The notes beneath the pieces were generated by a model. That model ran no database searches. It was not told where the DNA came from and was given only the letters and a program-made list of their open reading frames with translations. A DNA stretch of 64,000 nt from VBOC01 sp964512655 (GTDB lineage: Bacteria; Bacteroidota; Ignavibacteria; UBA10030; SZUA-254), in NCBI GenBank assembly GCA_964512655.1, contig CAZEJT010000001.1, positions 248,001 to 312,000 of the forward strand. Reading direction: 5' to 3'. Below are positions 18,901 through 27,321 of the stretch, piece by piece. The position numbers were made by a program, and so were the translations under genes. Numbering within the stretch: position 1 is the first letter of the stretch; each line of letters begins with the position of its first letter.

Positions 18901-19455
18901 TTCAAGGTCAGATTCCAGCCCGGTTCCGGCACCTATCCCATGCGTTTCTCCTGGCCTGCGGGGTATATTCGTCAGATCTGCGACAGCATCGTGCTCACCG
19001 ACGAGTTCGGCGGCGTGCTGATTCACGTTCGCATGGACACGGACTCGTCACTCGTTGTGTCGAACACGAGTATATCGTCGCTGCTGATTGTGATGCACAG
19101 CGCGTTCCCGATCACGGGAGTCAAGACCTACACCCGGGAAATCCCGCACGGATTCGCGCTCTCTCAGAATTACCCCAATCCCTTCAACCCCTCGACCCGG
19201 ATAGAGTTTTCCACGGACCACCCGGCTCACATGCGGATCGCCGTCTACGACGTGCTGGGCCGGCGAGTCGCATCGCTTTCCGATGCCGATTACTATCCCG
19301 GCGTTCATGCGGTATCATGGAACGGTTCGGGAGAGGGGGGAACGCAGCTTCCCAGCGGGATCTACTACGCCCGCATGCTCGCCGAGCGCCTCGAAGGCGC
19401 CGGTACGGGCCAGGCACGATTCGTGTCGACGATCAAGATGCTCATGATCAAGTAG
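15931..19455 (+). CDS. Secreted T9SS cargo with seven Fn3-like repeats
   Basis: The chosen start is the ATG at 15931, which gives MVNSRTNIR and a signal peptide ending at GLSQ; an earlier in-frame ATG at 15898 overlaps the preceding gene. The product has about 1174 residues. Residues 25-215 are a close copy of the N-terminal module of the preceding gene (GFKDHWYESDSSYQ, FYADSIILRD). About 220-895 are seven Fn3-like repeats of some 95 residues, each with a Y(Y/F)W(R/H) strand such as TTYYWRVRAEN or CTKYYWRVRAKN. About 905-1065 are a second shared module (LAISETGPGRDTAFFG, YELPPMTNNGLLDIRF), and 1070-1174 the T9SS sorting domain. It looks like a stalk-like surface protein that grew from its neighbour by repeat expansion. 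Confidence 0.9.
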   Translation: MVNSRTNIRSFFPLLAAGLLAGTLFPATGLSQVPDSARWRVYLTATDSVTRKSAKAAWGFHPRATLAIDPDTLFGFKDHWYESDSSYQSEYPSPPLGFFQELRINNIRQKFTDNGLLFGNIHGWSGPTMIDTFIVTWNGDANQLGDSLYLFTHPQILSWPSVLRFYADSIILRDISNNGQTIPGSLVRVNMTQDSTWTYRGDSYFNPDISIYTVDPVHKGFFMYVYHPKISASPPAPVTLTSPADGATGQPSSLSLQWDPVPGAFFYKVQLDTSRKFTNPLLTDSIKATSRALTGLLQNTWYYWRVLVGNPYGVSYYQAPADSFKTTALTPLAPPIISPAPGAQNVSSTPTFAWGAGLPPLTYEVQLSKSASYSPLLQDTTLSDTSVVFPTPLSNCLTYFWRVRGHNVQGYGPFSSASFSVSFATPAVPIIVQYPDSETNVPANATLIWTGRDDCSVSYRVQVALDPAFVQLVLNTTVPDTSVVLNNLLGLTTYYWRVRAENPGPLSSAYTATRIFTTAQLPPSAPVPLSPANGSTTASLSPTLVWSRPFNNPTGYRLQVDIAPGFPSPVVDDSTLTDTSRVIGPLAACTKYYWRVRAKNAIGTSAYSSTFSFNSSLQPPAAPTLVSPPDGALNQPTAELLTWTQPGLCAVSVYVVQLSLDTAFSSILRHDTVAALSKLESSLNPNTKYFWRIVAVNDSGSALSAVRAFTTTSVTRPPVPVLLSPGNGAGGLRIDPFLIWDTSSRATSYHLQVAYDAAFSALAFDDSTLTTTIKQVGPLLNSTTYYWHVSAKNDSGPSAYSAPWSFTTLFPPAAPLQIQPGDGAVDVPVAPTFVWTQPSGAETYQLQVSKDQLFTNFFSNDSMISGTSWVLGRTLVSYTRYYWRIRASNAVGWGPFSSVSTFRTSRVGAANWLIPLAISETGPGRDTAFFGISPMATAGIDPALGEYELPPMTNNGLLDIRFVDTHAPYQIGEGLRVDYLPFSNYYQVDTFKVRFQPGSGTYPMRFSWPAGYIRQICDSIVLTDEFGGVLIHVRMDTDSSLVVSNTSISSLLIVMHSAFPITGVKTYTREIPHGFALSQNYPNPFNPSTRIEFSTDHPAHMRIAVYDVLGRRVASLSDADYYPGVHAVSWNGSGEGGTQLPSGIYYARMLAERLEGAGTGQARFVSTIKMLMIK

Positions 19456-19521
19456 AGGGGCCCATCTCCGAATTTCTCCGAAGTATTCTTCAGCCGCTTC
19501 CGCTCCGCTGATTCAATCCGC

Positions 19522-22500
19522 ATGAACGTTACGAAGGGGGTGACGCTGTGCGCGCTCGCCGCCGCTCTCCTCACATCGCTTTCCCTGCTCACCGCCGGCG
19601 GCAAACCCGCCGCTCCCGCGCGAGAAGGGGCCTCCATCCTCGGTTCACCGCACTCCGCGCTGATGAACATCAACGGGGTCTCGATGTGGGCGACAGACAA
19701 CGGGATGATGGAGCGCCGGCCCGACAATTTCACCGCGGGCGTTACGTTCCCCCGGGGGACGGCGACCGTCGTCAACGCCGCCGGTTTTCTTTGGTGCGGA
19801 AAGGTGCTCGATGGAACGGCGCCTGTGATTCGCGCAGGAGGTCAAACGTACAACTCCGGAACCGTGCCGGGGAGGATCATCAGGCCCGGCGTTACGGACA
19901 ACCCGTCGAACCCCGCTGTGCGGATGTACAGGATCCGGCGCGATTGGGCGACCGCGGATCTCAGGCGGGACGCGTCGGAATACTTCGGTGTTGCCCTGCC
20001 CCGCGTCACCGACGACCAGGTCCGGCAGCTGCGAGACCAGTACCGGGCCGACTGGCTCGAGTGGCCCTGGGAAAACGGGGCTCCCTATTACGAACGGAAC
20101 GGATCGCCCGGATACCAGCCCTCCCCCGACGCATCCGCCGACTCGTCCTACGACGAGCCCGGACTGGCCGGGGCGGACCAGGTCATCTGGTTCGTTGCCA
20201 ACGACCTCGATGCGTCCGCCACCCGGGGCCTCTATGGGTCTCCCCCTATCGGGATGGAAATGCAGGTCACCTGCTGGGCCTTCGCGCACTCCCCCGATCT
20301 GTACAATGTCGTCTACCAGCGCTGCCGACTTATCTATAAAGGAACGGCTACCTCTCCGCCCGGATCGCGGATCGATTCCCTCTATCTGGCGAAATGGGTC
20401 GACTCCGACATCGGAGACTACGTCGACGATTATGCGGGATGCTCCGCGGCCCGCGGCCTTGGATACGGCTACAACTCGTCGAATGTCGATTCCAAGTTCG
20501 AGGGATTCGGGATCGTTCCGCCCGTGATCGGGTACGATCTGATCGCAGGGCCGCGCGTCGCGAAGCCGGGCTCTACCGCGCACTGGAACCTGCAGAGCGT
20601 TCCGGGATATGCAAATCTGCCGGCCACGGCGTTTTTCTATTTTAACGGCGCGTTCCGTACCAGCGATTTTCTCCTCGGATCGTACCTCGGAACGACGGGC
20701 TGGTGGAACGTCCTGCGCGGCTATGTGCCCTTCACGTCCCCTCCCCAGTGTCTCACCGATCCCACCTCCGGGCAATGCACAACATATGAGCTTCCGGGGG
20801 ATCCTCAGACGCAAGAGGGATGGGTGGACGGCCGCTACGATCAGGCGGGAGACCGGAGGTTCGTCCTTTCGTCCGGGCCTGCCGCGATGGCGCTTGGCGA
20901 TACGCAAGAGGTCGTCGCGGCCTTTGTCGGCGCGGTCGGAACGGATTACCGCGAGGGGATCACTCCCATGGAGGCGGCCGACGATGCGGCGCAGGATGCT
21001 TTCAACCTCAATTTCGGCGCTCCCGATTCGGTGCCCGAACCGTCGCTCCGCATCGTGGAGCTTGATAACAAGCTGATCCTCGACTGGGAGAAAGACACCG
21101 CGCAGACGCGCAGGATAGAATCGTACAGCTCGAAGGGGTACCGGTTCGAGACGTACCGCCTCTACCAGCTTCCTCTCCCCGGCTCGGGACTCACGGACGC
21201 GAAAATGCTTCCGGCCTTCGTCGTCTCTTCGCCCAGGTTTGTGACGGTCACGGAAGATCTGGTTCGCAAGCGCGCTCTCGTCAACGGGGAGAAGTACTAT
21301 TATGCCGTCACAGCCGTCATGCAGAACCCCGATCCATCCATCACGAGGCAGAGAATTGAGTCGCCGCCGGAGGTCCATGAGTGCACTCCGCACAGCCCGA
21401 ACCCCGGTACCGTCTATCCATATCCGACAACCGCTCTCATTCCCAATGTGAGAAACCACGTCGGCATCAACGACGCAACGGTCAATATCTCGTACTACGA
21501 CCCGACACAGGCCGACGGGCACGTCTATAAGATTCTTTTTCACCGGTTCCATGACCAGGTGCAGGACCTCACACACAAGGCGCGGTGGGACTTCATCGAC
21601 TCAACGGCGAATGACACGCTTCTCCGCTACGTGCGGGTGGATACGGCCGCGGCGCGCGTCCCTACGAAAGGAATGACGGTGCAGGCAATTTCCCCCCTCA
21701 CCGCCATGAAGGGGGTATTCGAAACGGAGTCGAATTACCGCGCCGTCAGGAACTTCGTCTTCGATATCCCGAACCCGGGAAAGAATTACATGGTGTTCGC
21801 CGGCGGTACGTCCGACCTCGACACCGTGAAGGGGGGGAGCCTTCTCGATTACGACGTCGAGCTGCGCTTCACCGGAGATTCGAGCTGGGCGGTAAGCGTG
21901 GGAACTCTTCCGAGTTCCTCGCGCTGGGTCAGAGTACCGTATACCGCATGGCACCTCATCTCGAACGGGGAGGATACGGTCTACCGGCAGTTGTATACTG
22001 CGCTGACAGGGATGGGGCAGGATACGGTATGGCACCCGGTTCCCTACCCGGGTCTGGAGTACAACGATCTTCCGGTGAAAGCCTTCTATCCGCTCACGAT
22101 CATGGTCGACAGTTTCTCCACCCTCGGAGGGACGTACTACGACACGATCACGCGCAGGCAGGACGCCGCGCTTCTGAAGGCATACATCTGGTCGAACTGC
22201 TTCACCAAGAATATCTACAGCGCGATCTGGAGAGCGTACATCGCCGACATCGACGGCGACGGCGTACCGGCTCCGAAAGGCACCGTGGTCCGCTTCGAGG
22301 CGTATAAGGAAGTGCGGGACGGCGACGAGAAACTCTTCTTCCCCGAGGCGGTCCAGACGAACAACCTCGACGCCGCGAAGAGGGAAGTGGACCGCATTAC
22401 GGTGTTCCCAAATCCGTACTACGGAATGAACAGGGCTGAGCTCAGCCGGTTCCAGCGTTTCGTCACCTTCAGCCATCTCCCGCGCTCGGCGATTATTCGC

Positions 22501-22719
22501 ATCTTCAATCTTTCGGGCGTCCATGTCAGAACGATCCGAAAGGACGACGATACGCAGTTCGCGACGTGGGACCTCAATAACGAAAACGGGTTGCCGGCTG
22601 CAGGCGGGCTCTATCTGGCTCACCTGGAGCTTCACGGCCGCGGCGGCGCCGACCTGGGGGAGAAGATTCTCAAGCTGATGATCGTGCGGGAGAATCAGGC
22701 TCTCGGGGTGAGCAGGTGA
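19522..22719 (+). CDS. Large secreted protein with atypical VFPNPYYG C-terminal domain
   Basis: A 1065-residue protein with a signal peptide (ALAAALLTSLSLLTAG). The body (about 40-870) has no domain I can name; it contains NGVSMWATDNGMMER near the start, DQVIWFVANDLDAS, and acidic loops such as DIDGDGVPAPKG. The C-terminus from about 955 has ITVFPNPYYG, then IIRIFNLSGVHVRTI, GLPAAGGLYLAHLEL and ILKLMIVRE, a divergent relative of the T9SS/FlgD-like sorting domain with FPNPYYG in place of YPNPFNP. The stop codon overlaps the start of the PorV/PorQ-like gene (TGATG), implying translational coupling. I infer that the two products work together, this one as a surface or secreted cargo. Confidence 0.85.
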   Translation: MNVTKGVTLCALAAALLTSLSLLTAGGKPAAPAREGASILGSPHSALMNINGVSMWATDNGMMERRPDNFTAGVTFPRGTATVVNAAGFLWCGKVLDGTAPVIRAGGQTYNSGTVPGRIIRPGVTDNPSNPAVRMYRIRRDWATADLRRDASEYFGVALPRVTDDQVRQLRDQYRADWLEWPWENGAPYYERNGSPGYQPSPDASADSSYDEPGLAGADQVIWFVANDLDASATRGLYGSPPIGMEMQVTCWAFAHSPDLYNVVYQRCRLIYKGTATSPPGSRIDSLYLAKWVDSDIGDYVDDYAGCSAARGLGYGYNSSNVDSKFEGFGIVPPVIGYDLIAGPRVAKPGSTAHWNLQSVPGYANLPATAFFYFNGAFRTSDFLLGSYLGTTGWWNVLRGYVPFTSPPQCLTDPTSGQCTTYELPGDPQTQEGWVDGRYDQAGDRRFVLSSGPAAMALGDTQEVVAAFVGAVGTDYREGITPMEAADDAAQDAFNLNFGAPDSVPEPSLRIVELDNKLILDWEKDTAQTRRIESYSSKGYRFETYRLYQLPLPGSGLTDAKMLPAFVVSSPRFVTVTEDLVRKRALVNGEKYYYAVTAVMQNPDPSITRQRIESPPEVHECTPHSPNPGTVYPYPTTALIPNVRNHVGINDATVNISYYDPTQADGHVYKILFHRFHDQVQDLTHKARWDFIDSTANDTLLRYVRVDTAAARVPTKGMTVQAISPLTAMKGVFETESNYRAVRNFVFDIPNPGKNYMVFAGGTSDLDTVKGGSLLDYDVELRFTGDSSWAVSVGTLPSSSRWVRVPYTAWHLISNGEDTVYRQLYTALTGMGQDTVWHPVPYPGLEYNDLPVKAFYPLTIMVDSFSTLGGTYYDTITRRQDAALLKAYIWSNCFTKNIYSAIWRAYIADIDGDGVPAPKGTVVRFEAYKEVRDGDEKLFFPEAVQTNNLDAAKREVDRITVFPNPYYGMNRAELSRFQRFVTFSHLPRSAIIRIFNLSGVHVRTIRKDDDTQFATWDLNNENGLPAAGGLYLAHLELHGRGGADLGEKILKLMIVRENQALGVSR

Positions 22720-23750
22720 TGCGCAGGATCGCCCGCGCGTTGATCGCGCCGCTCCTCCTTCTGATGGCAGTTGAGCATGCGGCGGGAGGAAGGGGAGACA
22801 AGTCAGGCACTGCCGGCGCTTCCGAACTGCAGATCCCGGTCGGGGCCCGCTCGGTTGCCCTCGGGGGATCTGCTCTTGCGACATCGATCGGGGTGGAAGC
22901 CATGTATTGGAATCCGGCCGGACTGGCCCGCGGCGAGGATGAGACGGAAGTGATGTTCTCCCACATGAGCTATCTCGCGGGGATCGGGGTTGAGTTCGCC
23001 GGCGTAAGCGTGCGGTTCGGGTCGCTCGGACAACTCGGGTTCTCCGTTAAATCTCTGTCGATAGGGGAAATACCGGTGACAACAGAAGACCAACCCGACG
23101 GAAACGGCCAGACGGCTTCGCCGACCTTTCTCGTCGCCGGCGGCACGTTTTCGCGCCAGGTGACGGAAAAAATCTCCGTCGGTCTGACCGCCAATGTCAT
23201 CTATGAAAGCATGGACCAGGTCTCGGCAACAGGAGTTTCCTTCAGCGCCGGCGTGCAGTACAGCGGACTCGGGGGGATCGACGGTCTTGCCCTCGGCGCG
23301 GCCGTGAAAAACGTAGGGCCCCGTTTGAAGTATGACGGCTCAGGGCTGGAGCGCACCGCGGAAGTGGGCGACGCGCTGCGCGGAAACGCCCCCCTGAAGA
23401 TAGAGGCCGCCGGATCGGATCTTCCTTCAACGATTGAAATAGGTCTTGGCTATTCTATGAGCGCAGGGGGACAGAACCGTCTCGCGTTTACGTCGGCGTT
23501 CCAGAACAATAATTACTCCGAGGACGAGTACCGCTTCGGAGGAGAATACCTGTACGATGGGCTTCTTTCTCTCCGAGCCGGAATCGCAGTTTCCCCCCAG
23601 GACGAAGGGAACGAGTACATTTTCGGTCCGACCGGCGGAATCGGGGTTCGCACCAAAATCGAGCAAATCGCGGTCTCTATCGACTATGCGTTCCGCACTG
23701 TGAAGTACTTCAGCTCCAATCATGTGATAACTCTGCACGTGGGGTTTTGA
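22719..23750 (+). CDS. PorV/PorQ-family outer-membrane protein
   Basis: A 343-residue protein; the ATG at 22719 overlaps the preceding stop (a GTG at 22716 is possible). After a signal peptide comes the hallmark of PorV/PorQ and UPF0164 proteins, a glycine-rich VGARSVALGGSALATS followed by MYWNPAGLA. Alternating beta-strands fill the rest, consistent with a FadL-like barrel, ending in HVITLHVGF with a terminal aromatic residue as in barrel proteins. PorV carries T9SS cargo from the translocon to the PorU attachment complex, and PorQ acts in the same pathway. The coupling to the 1065-residue cargo gene suggests a dedicated partner rather than the general PorV. No PorU, PorK-N, SprA or other core T9SS gene is in the window. 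Confidence 0.87.
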   Translation: MRRIARALIAPLLLLMAVEHAAGGRGDKSGTAGASELQIPVGARSVALGGSALATSIGVEAMYWNPAGLARGEDETEVMFSHMSYLAGIGVEFAGVSVRFGSLGQLGFSVKSLSIGEIPVTTEDQPDGNGQTASPTFLVAGGTFSRQVTEKISVGLTANVIYESMDQVSATGVSFSAGVQYSGLGGIDGLALGAAVKNVGPRLKYDGSGLERTAEVGDALRGNAPLKIEAAGSDLPSTIEIGLGYSMSAGGQNRLAFTSAFQNNNYSEDEYRFGGEYLYDGLLSLRAGIAVSPQDEGNEYIFGPTGGIGVRTKIEQIAVSIDYAFRTVKYFSSNHVITLHVGF

Positions 23751-23836
23751 CAGCTTCAGCCGTATCGGAACACTGCTTCTGAGCGTCAATTCGCAGAAAA
23801 CCAGTCCAGGAAGGGGGACTTAATTGAAAAAAATGC

Positions 23837-23865
23837 TTGACAATACTTTGGAAAAAATCTATATT
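23837..23865 (+). promoter_or_regulatory. Strong sigma70-like promoter
   Basis: TTGACA, 17 bp, TATATT: the best promoter match in the window, 128 bp before the start codon at 23994. Confidence 0.68.
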
Positions 23866-23993
23866 CCAACTGTCCCCAAGGCAGGCTCGACCGTATGCAG
23901 CAAAGGGTTAGAGCTTGTAGTTTCATCTTGTTCGATAAACTTCTCGCACCACACACTATCAATCAACAAGTGTTTCCGAAAGGAGTAGTGCCT

Positions 23994-26900
23994 ATGCGGT
24001 TTCTTACATCCTTCCTCTGCGTTCTTTTGCTGAGCGGGCTTTCGTTGGCACAGAAGAAGTATCTCGTTTCCCCGAATCAGGAAGTAATCCCGATCGATAG
24101 GGGAAGCTCCGCGCAGAAAATGATCGCAAAGTATGAGAAGGAACGTGCGGCCGCAAGCGTTACGGACGCTTGCAGCGGAGGCGCACAATTTGGATTTGAC
24201 CCAGTCCATTTCCCCATCGATTCGCGCTTCGGTTTCAGCCACAAGGACGTTATGGGAGAATGGTTTGTCGCACCGGCCCGAGGAACCGTCGACACATTTT
24301 TCCTGAGACAGCCTGCGGGTTCAACGATCTCCGCAGTCGACTCGCAAATCGTCGTTCGCATCTTCCAGTCGAATATCAGGCCGGGCCACGGTCCGGGATA
24401 TGATTATCCGCGCCCGTGCCAGAGTTGGGGAAACTGGACGAACACCGCGGATGCGGAGAACGGGATCGCTGCGTTCCGCGAGGATGCGACTGATACCACA
24501 TGGCACTCAACAATCGCCGGGCTGACCCCCTCGTTCCCGCCGTTCGGCCCCAGCGTTTGGGGATTGAGCGGAGTTCCGATCAAGATCGTGTCGCAGGGAA
24601 CGACCTCGATTCCGATGGACATCATCCCCGGCGGCTTCAAGATTAAAGCCCACGCCGTGGGAGTGAAAGATACGATCGACATTGGCGAGACATTCTTCTT
24701 CTCGGCGAAGATGCAATCCACCGCCGCGCCCCTGCCGTACCCGGACGCGAATCCCACGCAGTTCGGCGCGAACGGAAATAATCCTCCATATCCTCCGTTT
24801 CCCGCCCGCAACTGGAAGTTCTACGAGCACGATTCAGGCCCGTCTAACTGCGCCGGCCAGCCGGCTTCGCAGATCAAGAAGGGGTGGGTTGCGCGCGGAC
24901 CTCTCGTCAATGATACGACGGCAGGAGCGTGCTACGATGTGTGGTACATCATGACCCCGACGACGAACGTGCCTCCGAAAATTAACACCGTCGACGGTCC
25001 GGTGACCACAACCTCGACGGCTAGTCAGACGGTGACAGCCGATATCTTCGACTGCGACGCGGAAGATCCGGGCCATGCGGGAATTCAGACCGCGAGCATG
25101 CGGTATACGATTACCGATCTGCTTGGCAACACGGTATCGACCGGCACCGCGTCCCTGGACAATATCGGAGGCGACACCTATCTCGGCACCCTTCCCGGGA
25201 CCGGCCTGAAGAACAGGATTGTCCAGTATAAGGTGTTCGCGTACGATTCCACGGGCCTTGCCGATTCATCCTCAGACCAGAGATATAAGGTCGTTGATTT
25301 CAACAGCGCCTACTACCGGTGTGATACGACAATATCATGCACGCCGATGAGCATCGTCGGCACAGGGACCGTAATCGACACCAACAAGTGGTTCCTCCCC
25401 CCGGGCACGACGAATACGCACCCGGGCGACGACGGAACGGCGGGACCCTACTCGCTTGGCGGTTCGTTCATCTACTACGGCGACACGTTGAACTATGCGT
25501 GGATCGGCGTGAACGGAGCGATCGCGCTTTCAAAGGGCATCACCGACACGCTCGATGTCAACTCCAACGGATTCGCGACGGCCGGTTTCGATCTGCCTCA
25601 GCGCCAGCACAGGGGCCGTCCTGACACAGTCAGACGGCAGGCCGGATTCATGCCGAAGAATTTCATCGCACCCTACTGGGGCGACTGGATCGTGAAGCAG
25701 GATTCTCCAATCGCCGTCTTCGGCCACATCCGCACGAGCACCACCGCATTCCCCGGCAAGTTCATTGCCGAGTGGGATTCGGTGGGCGACTTCGACGCGT
25801 CGGGAGCGATCACCGATAACGATAAATTCCGGGTCATTATCGACCGGGCTGCCGGCACCATTCAGTTCCAGATCGACCAAATCGGGATCGGCGGACTCGA
25901 CACGATGGACCTGGTCGGCATGAACTCCGACTCCTCGACTCACCTGGCAGCGCTCCCCACTCCGTTCAATTATTTCAACAAGAACGGATCTCCCCAGGTA
26001 TCGCATCTGCACGACGGCCTCTGCATCACCTACTATCCGGTCGCCTTCGCGACGGCAGGAGTGGACGGCTGGAACATGGTCTCGGTCGGACAGACCCCGC
26101 CGAGCTTTGCGAAGTCATTCCTCTATCCGTCCGCCGTCTCCAACAGCGCGTTCGGGTATCATGGAAGTTATCAGGCGACGCAGACGCTGAAGAACGGACC
26201 CGGCTACTGGGTGAAGTTCAGCGGCGCGCAGACCCTCGATGCCCCCGGATCGCACCTTGCGAGCGTGGACGATTCGCTCGATGCGAACTGGAACATGATC
26301 GGATCGGTTTCGACGCCCGTCGCGGTCGGCACGCTGACCACGACTCCTCCGGGGATCATTTCATCGCCGTTCTTCGGCTTCAGCGGTTCCTACTTTGTCG
26401 CAGCGACCCTCACGCCGGGTAAGGGCTACTGGGTGAAGACGACTGGACCGGGCAAGCTCCACATCGTGGGCACAGGCGCAGTACCGAAGGAATCTCCGGT
26501 GACGGAACTCGCAGGGCTCTCGAAGGTGACGGTCGAGGACAACCTCCACAGGGCACAGACGCTCTACATCGGCTCTGAGGCGACCTTGAGCGCCCAGGCG
26601 GCAAGCAAGTACGAGATGCCTCCGATGGCACCGGAAGGGGCATTGAACGTGCGGTTCACGTCGCAGCGGATGGTGGAAGTCTACCCGGCACAGCCGGAAG
26701 CAGGGAAGGAGTACTCCTATGCGATCATGATCCAGGGAGCGGCCTACCCGTTGACGGTGAAGTGGGAAGCGGTGCGCGGGGGGACGCAGAAGCTGGCACT
26801 GCAGTCCTTGAACGGGAAAGACACCAAGACACTCGGCATCGTGGAAGGAAGCGGGAAGCTGACGATCAACGATGCGGGAGTGACGAAGCTGGCGCTGAAG

Positions 26901-27203
26901 CTGACGGAAGGGCTGACGCTGCCGAAAGAATTCGCATTATCGCAGAACTATCCGAATCCCTTCAACCCGACGACGCATTTCAGCGTCGATATACCGAAGG
27001 CGTCCACGGTGGATGTCGTGGTATACGACGTATTGGGCAGGAGGATCGCGACGTTGATGAGCGGTGAGCAGGAGGCGGGCTATCACGTCATGGAGTGGGA
27101 TTCAAAAGACAGCCATGGATTGGCTGTTCCATCCGGGATGTACATGGTCCGTATGACCGCCGGCGACTTCACTGCCGTGCGTAAAATCATGCTGATGAAG
27201 TAA
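23994..27203 (+). CDS. Secreted T9SS cargo with tandem WN/GYW module
   Basis: The ATG at 23994 has AAAGGAG upstream and opens a clear signal peptide (MRFLTSFLCVLLLSGLSLAQ); the longer frame from 23895 is ignored. The product has about 1069 residues. Residues 20-690 are unassigned and beta-rich, with paired Cys residues and VNGAIALSKG near 515. Residues 691-830 are two tandem WN/GYW units (DGWNMVSVGQTPP...GPGYWVKFSG, then ANWNMIGSVSTPV...GKGYWVKTTG). About 842-970 are the shared module opening VTVEDNLHRAQTLYIG, and about 975-1069 the T9SS sorting domain (LSQNYPNPFNPTTHF to VRKIMLMK). It has its own strong promoter and is followed by a 16-bp hairpin, so it is probably a single-gene unit. Confidence 0.9.
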   Translation: MRFLTSFLCVLLLSGLSLAQKKYLVSPNQEVIPIDRGSSAQKMIAKYEKERAAASVTDACSGGAQFGFDPVHFPIDSRFGFSHKDVMGEWFVAPARGTVDTFFLRQPAGSTISAVDSQIVVRIFQSNIRPGHGPGYDYPRPCQSWGNWTNTADAENGIAAFREDATDTTWHSTIAGLTPSFPPFGPSVWGLSGVPIKIVSQGTTSIPMDIIPGGFKIKAHAVGVKDTIDIGETFFFSAKMQSTAAPLPYPDANPTQFGANGNNPPYPPFPARNWKFYEHDSGPSNCAGQPASQIKKGWVARGPLVNDTTAGACYDVWYIMTPTTNVPPKINTVDGPVTTTSTASQTVTADIFDCDAEDPGHAGIQTASMRYTITDLLGNTVSTGTASLDNIGGDTYLGTLPGTGLKNRIVQYKVFAYDSTGLADSSSDQRYKVVDFNSAYYRCDTTISCTPMSIVGTGTVIDTNKWFLPPGTTNTHPGDDGTAGPYSLGGSFIYYGDTLNYAWIGVNGAIALSKGITDTLDVNSNGFATAGFDLPQRQHRGRPDTVRRQAGFMPKNFIAPYWGDWIVKQDSPIAVFGHIRTSTTAFPGKFIAEWDSVGDFDASGAITDNDKFRVIIDRAAGTIQFQIDQIGIGGLDTMDLVGMNSDSSTHLAALPTPFNYFNKNGSPQVSHLHDGLCITYYPVAFATAGVDGWNMVSVGQTPPSFAKSFLYPSAVSNSAFGYHGSYQATQTLKNGPGYWVKFSGAQTLDAPGSHLASVDDSLDANWNMIGSVSTPVAVGTLTTTPPGIISSPFFGFSGSYFVAATLTPGKGYWVKTTGPGKLHIVGTGAVPKESPVTELAGLSKVTVEDNLHRAQTLYIGSEATLSAQAASKYEMPPMAPEGALNVRFTSQRMVEVYPAQPEAGKEYSYAIMIQGAAYPLTVKWEAVRGGTQKLALQSLNGKDTKTLGIVEGSGKLTINDAGVTKLALKLTEGLTLPKEFALSQNYPNPFNPTTHFSVDIPKASTVDVVVYDVLGRRIATLMSGEQEAGYHVMEWDSKDSHGLAVPSGMYMVRMTAGDFTAVRKIMLMK

Positions 27204-27211
27204 AGCAAGAA

Positions 27212-27247
27212 CCGCATCCCGTGGCGCGCTGGCGCCACGGGATGCGG
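27212..27247 (+). terminator. 16-bp perfect hairpin after cargo gene
   Basis: The stem CCGCATCCCGTGGCGC pairs perfectly with its complement around a 4-base loop, 9 bases after the stop codon. There is no T tract, so it is either a hairpin-only terminator or an mRNA 3'-end protector. Confidence 0.5.
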
Positions 27248-27321
27248 GCTTGTCCGGCGGCAAACTCAGCGCCATCTCTACCGACAATCACCCATCATCC
27301 ACATTAATTTACGAGGCTGCT

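Noticed and set aside
19645..21576. Minus-strand 643-residue open frame
   Set aside because: Antisense shadow of the 19522 cargo gene in GC-rich DNA; the product has no recognisable motif and is full of Arg, Val and Asp.
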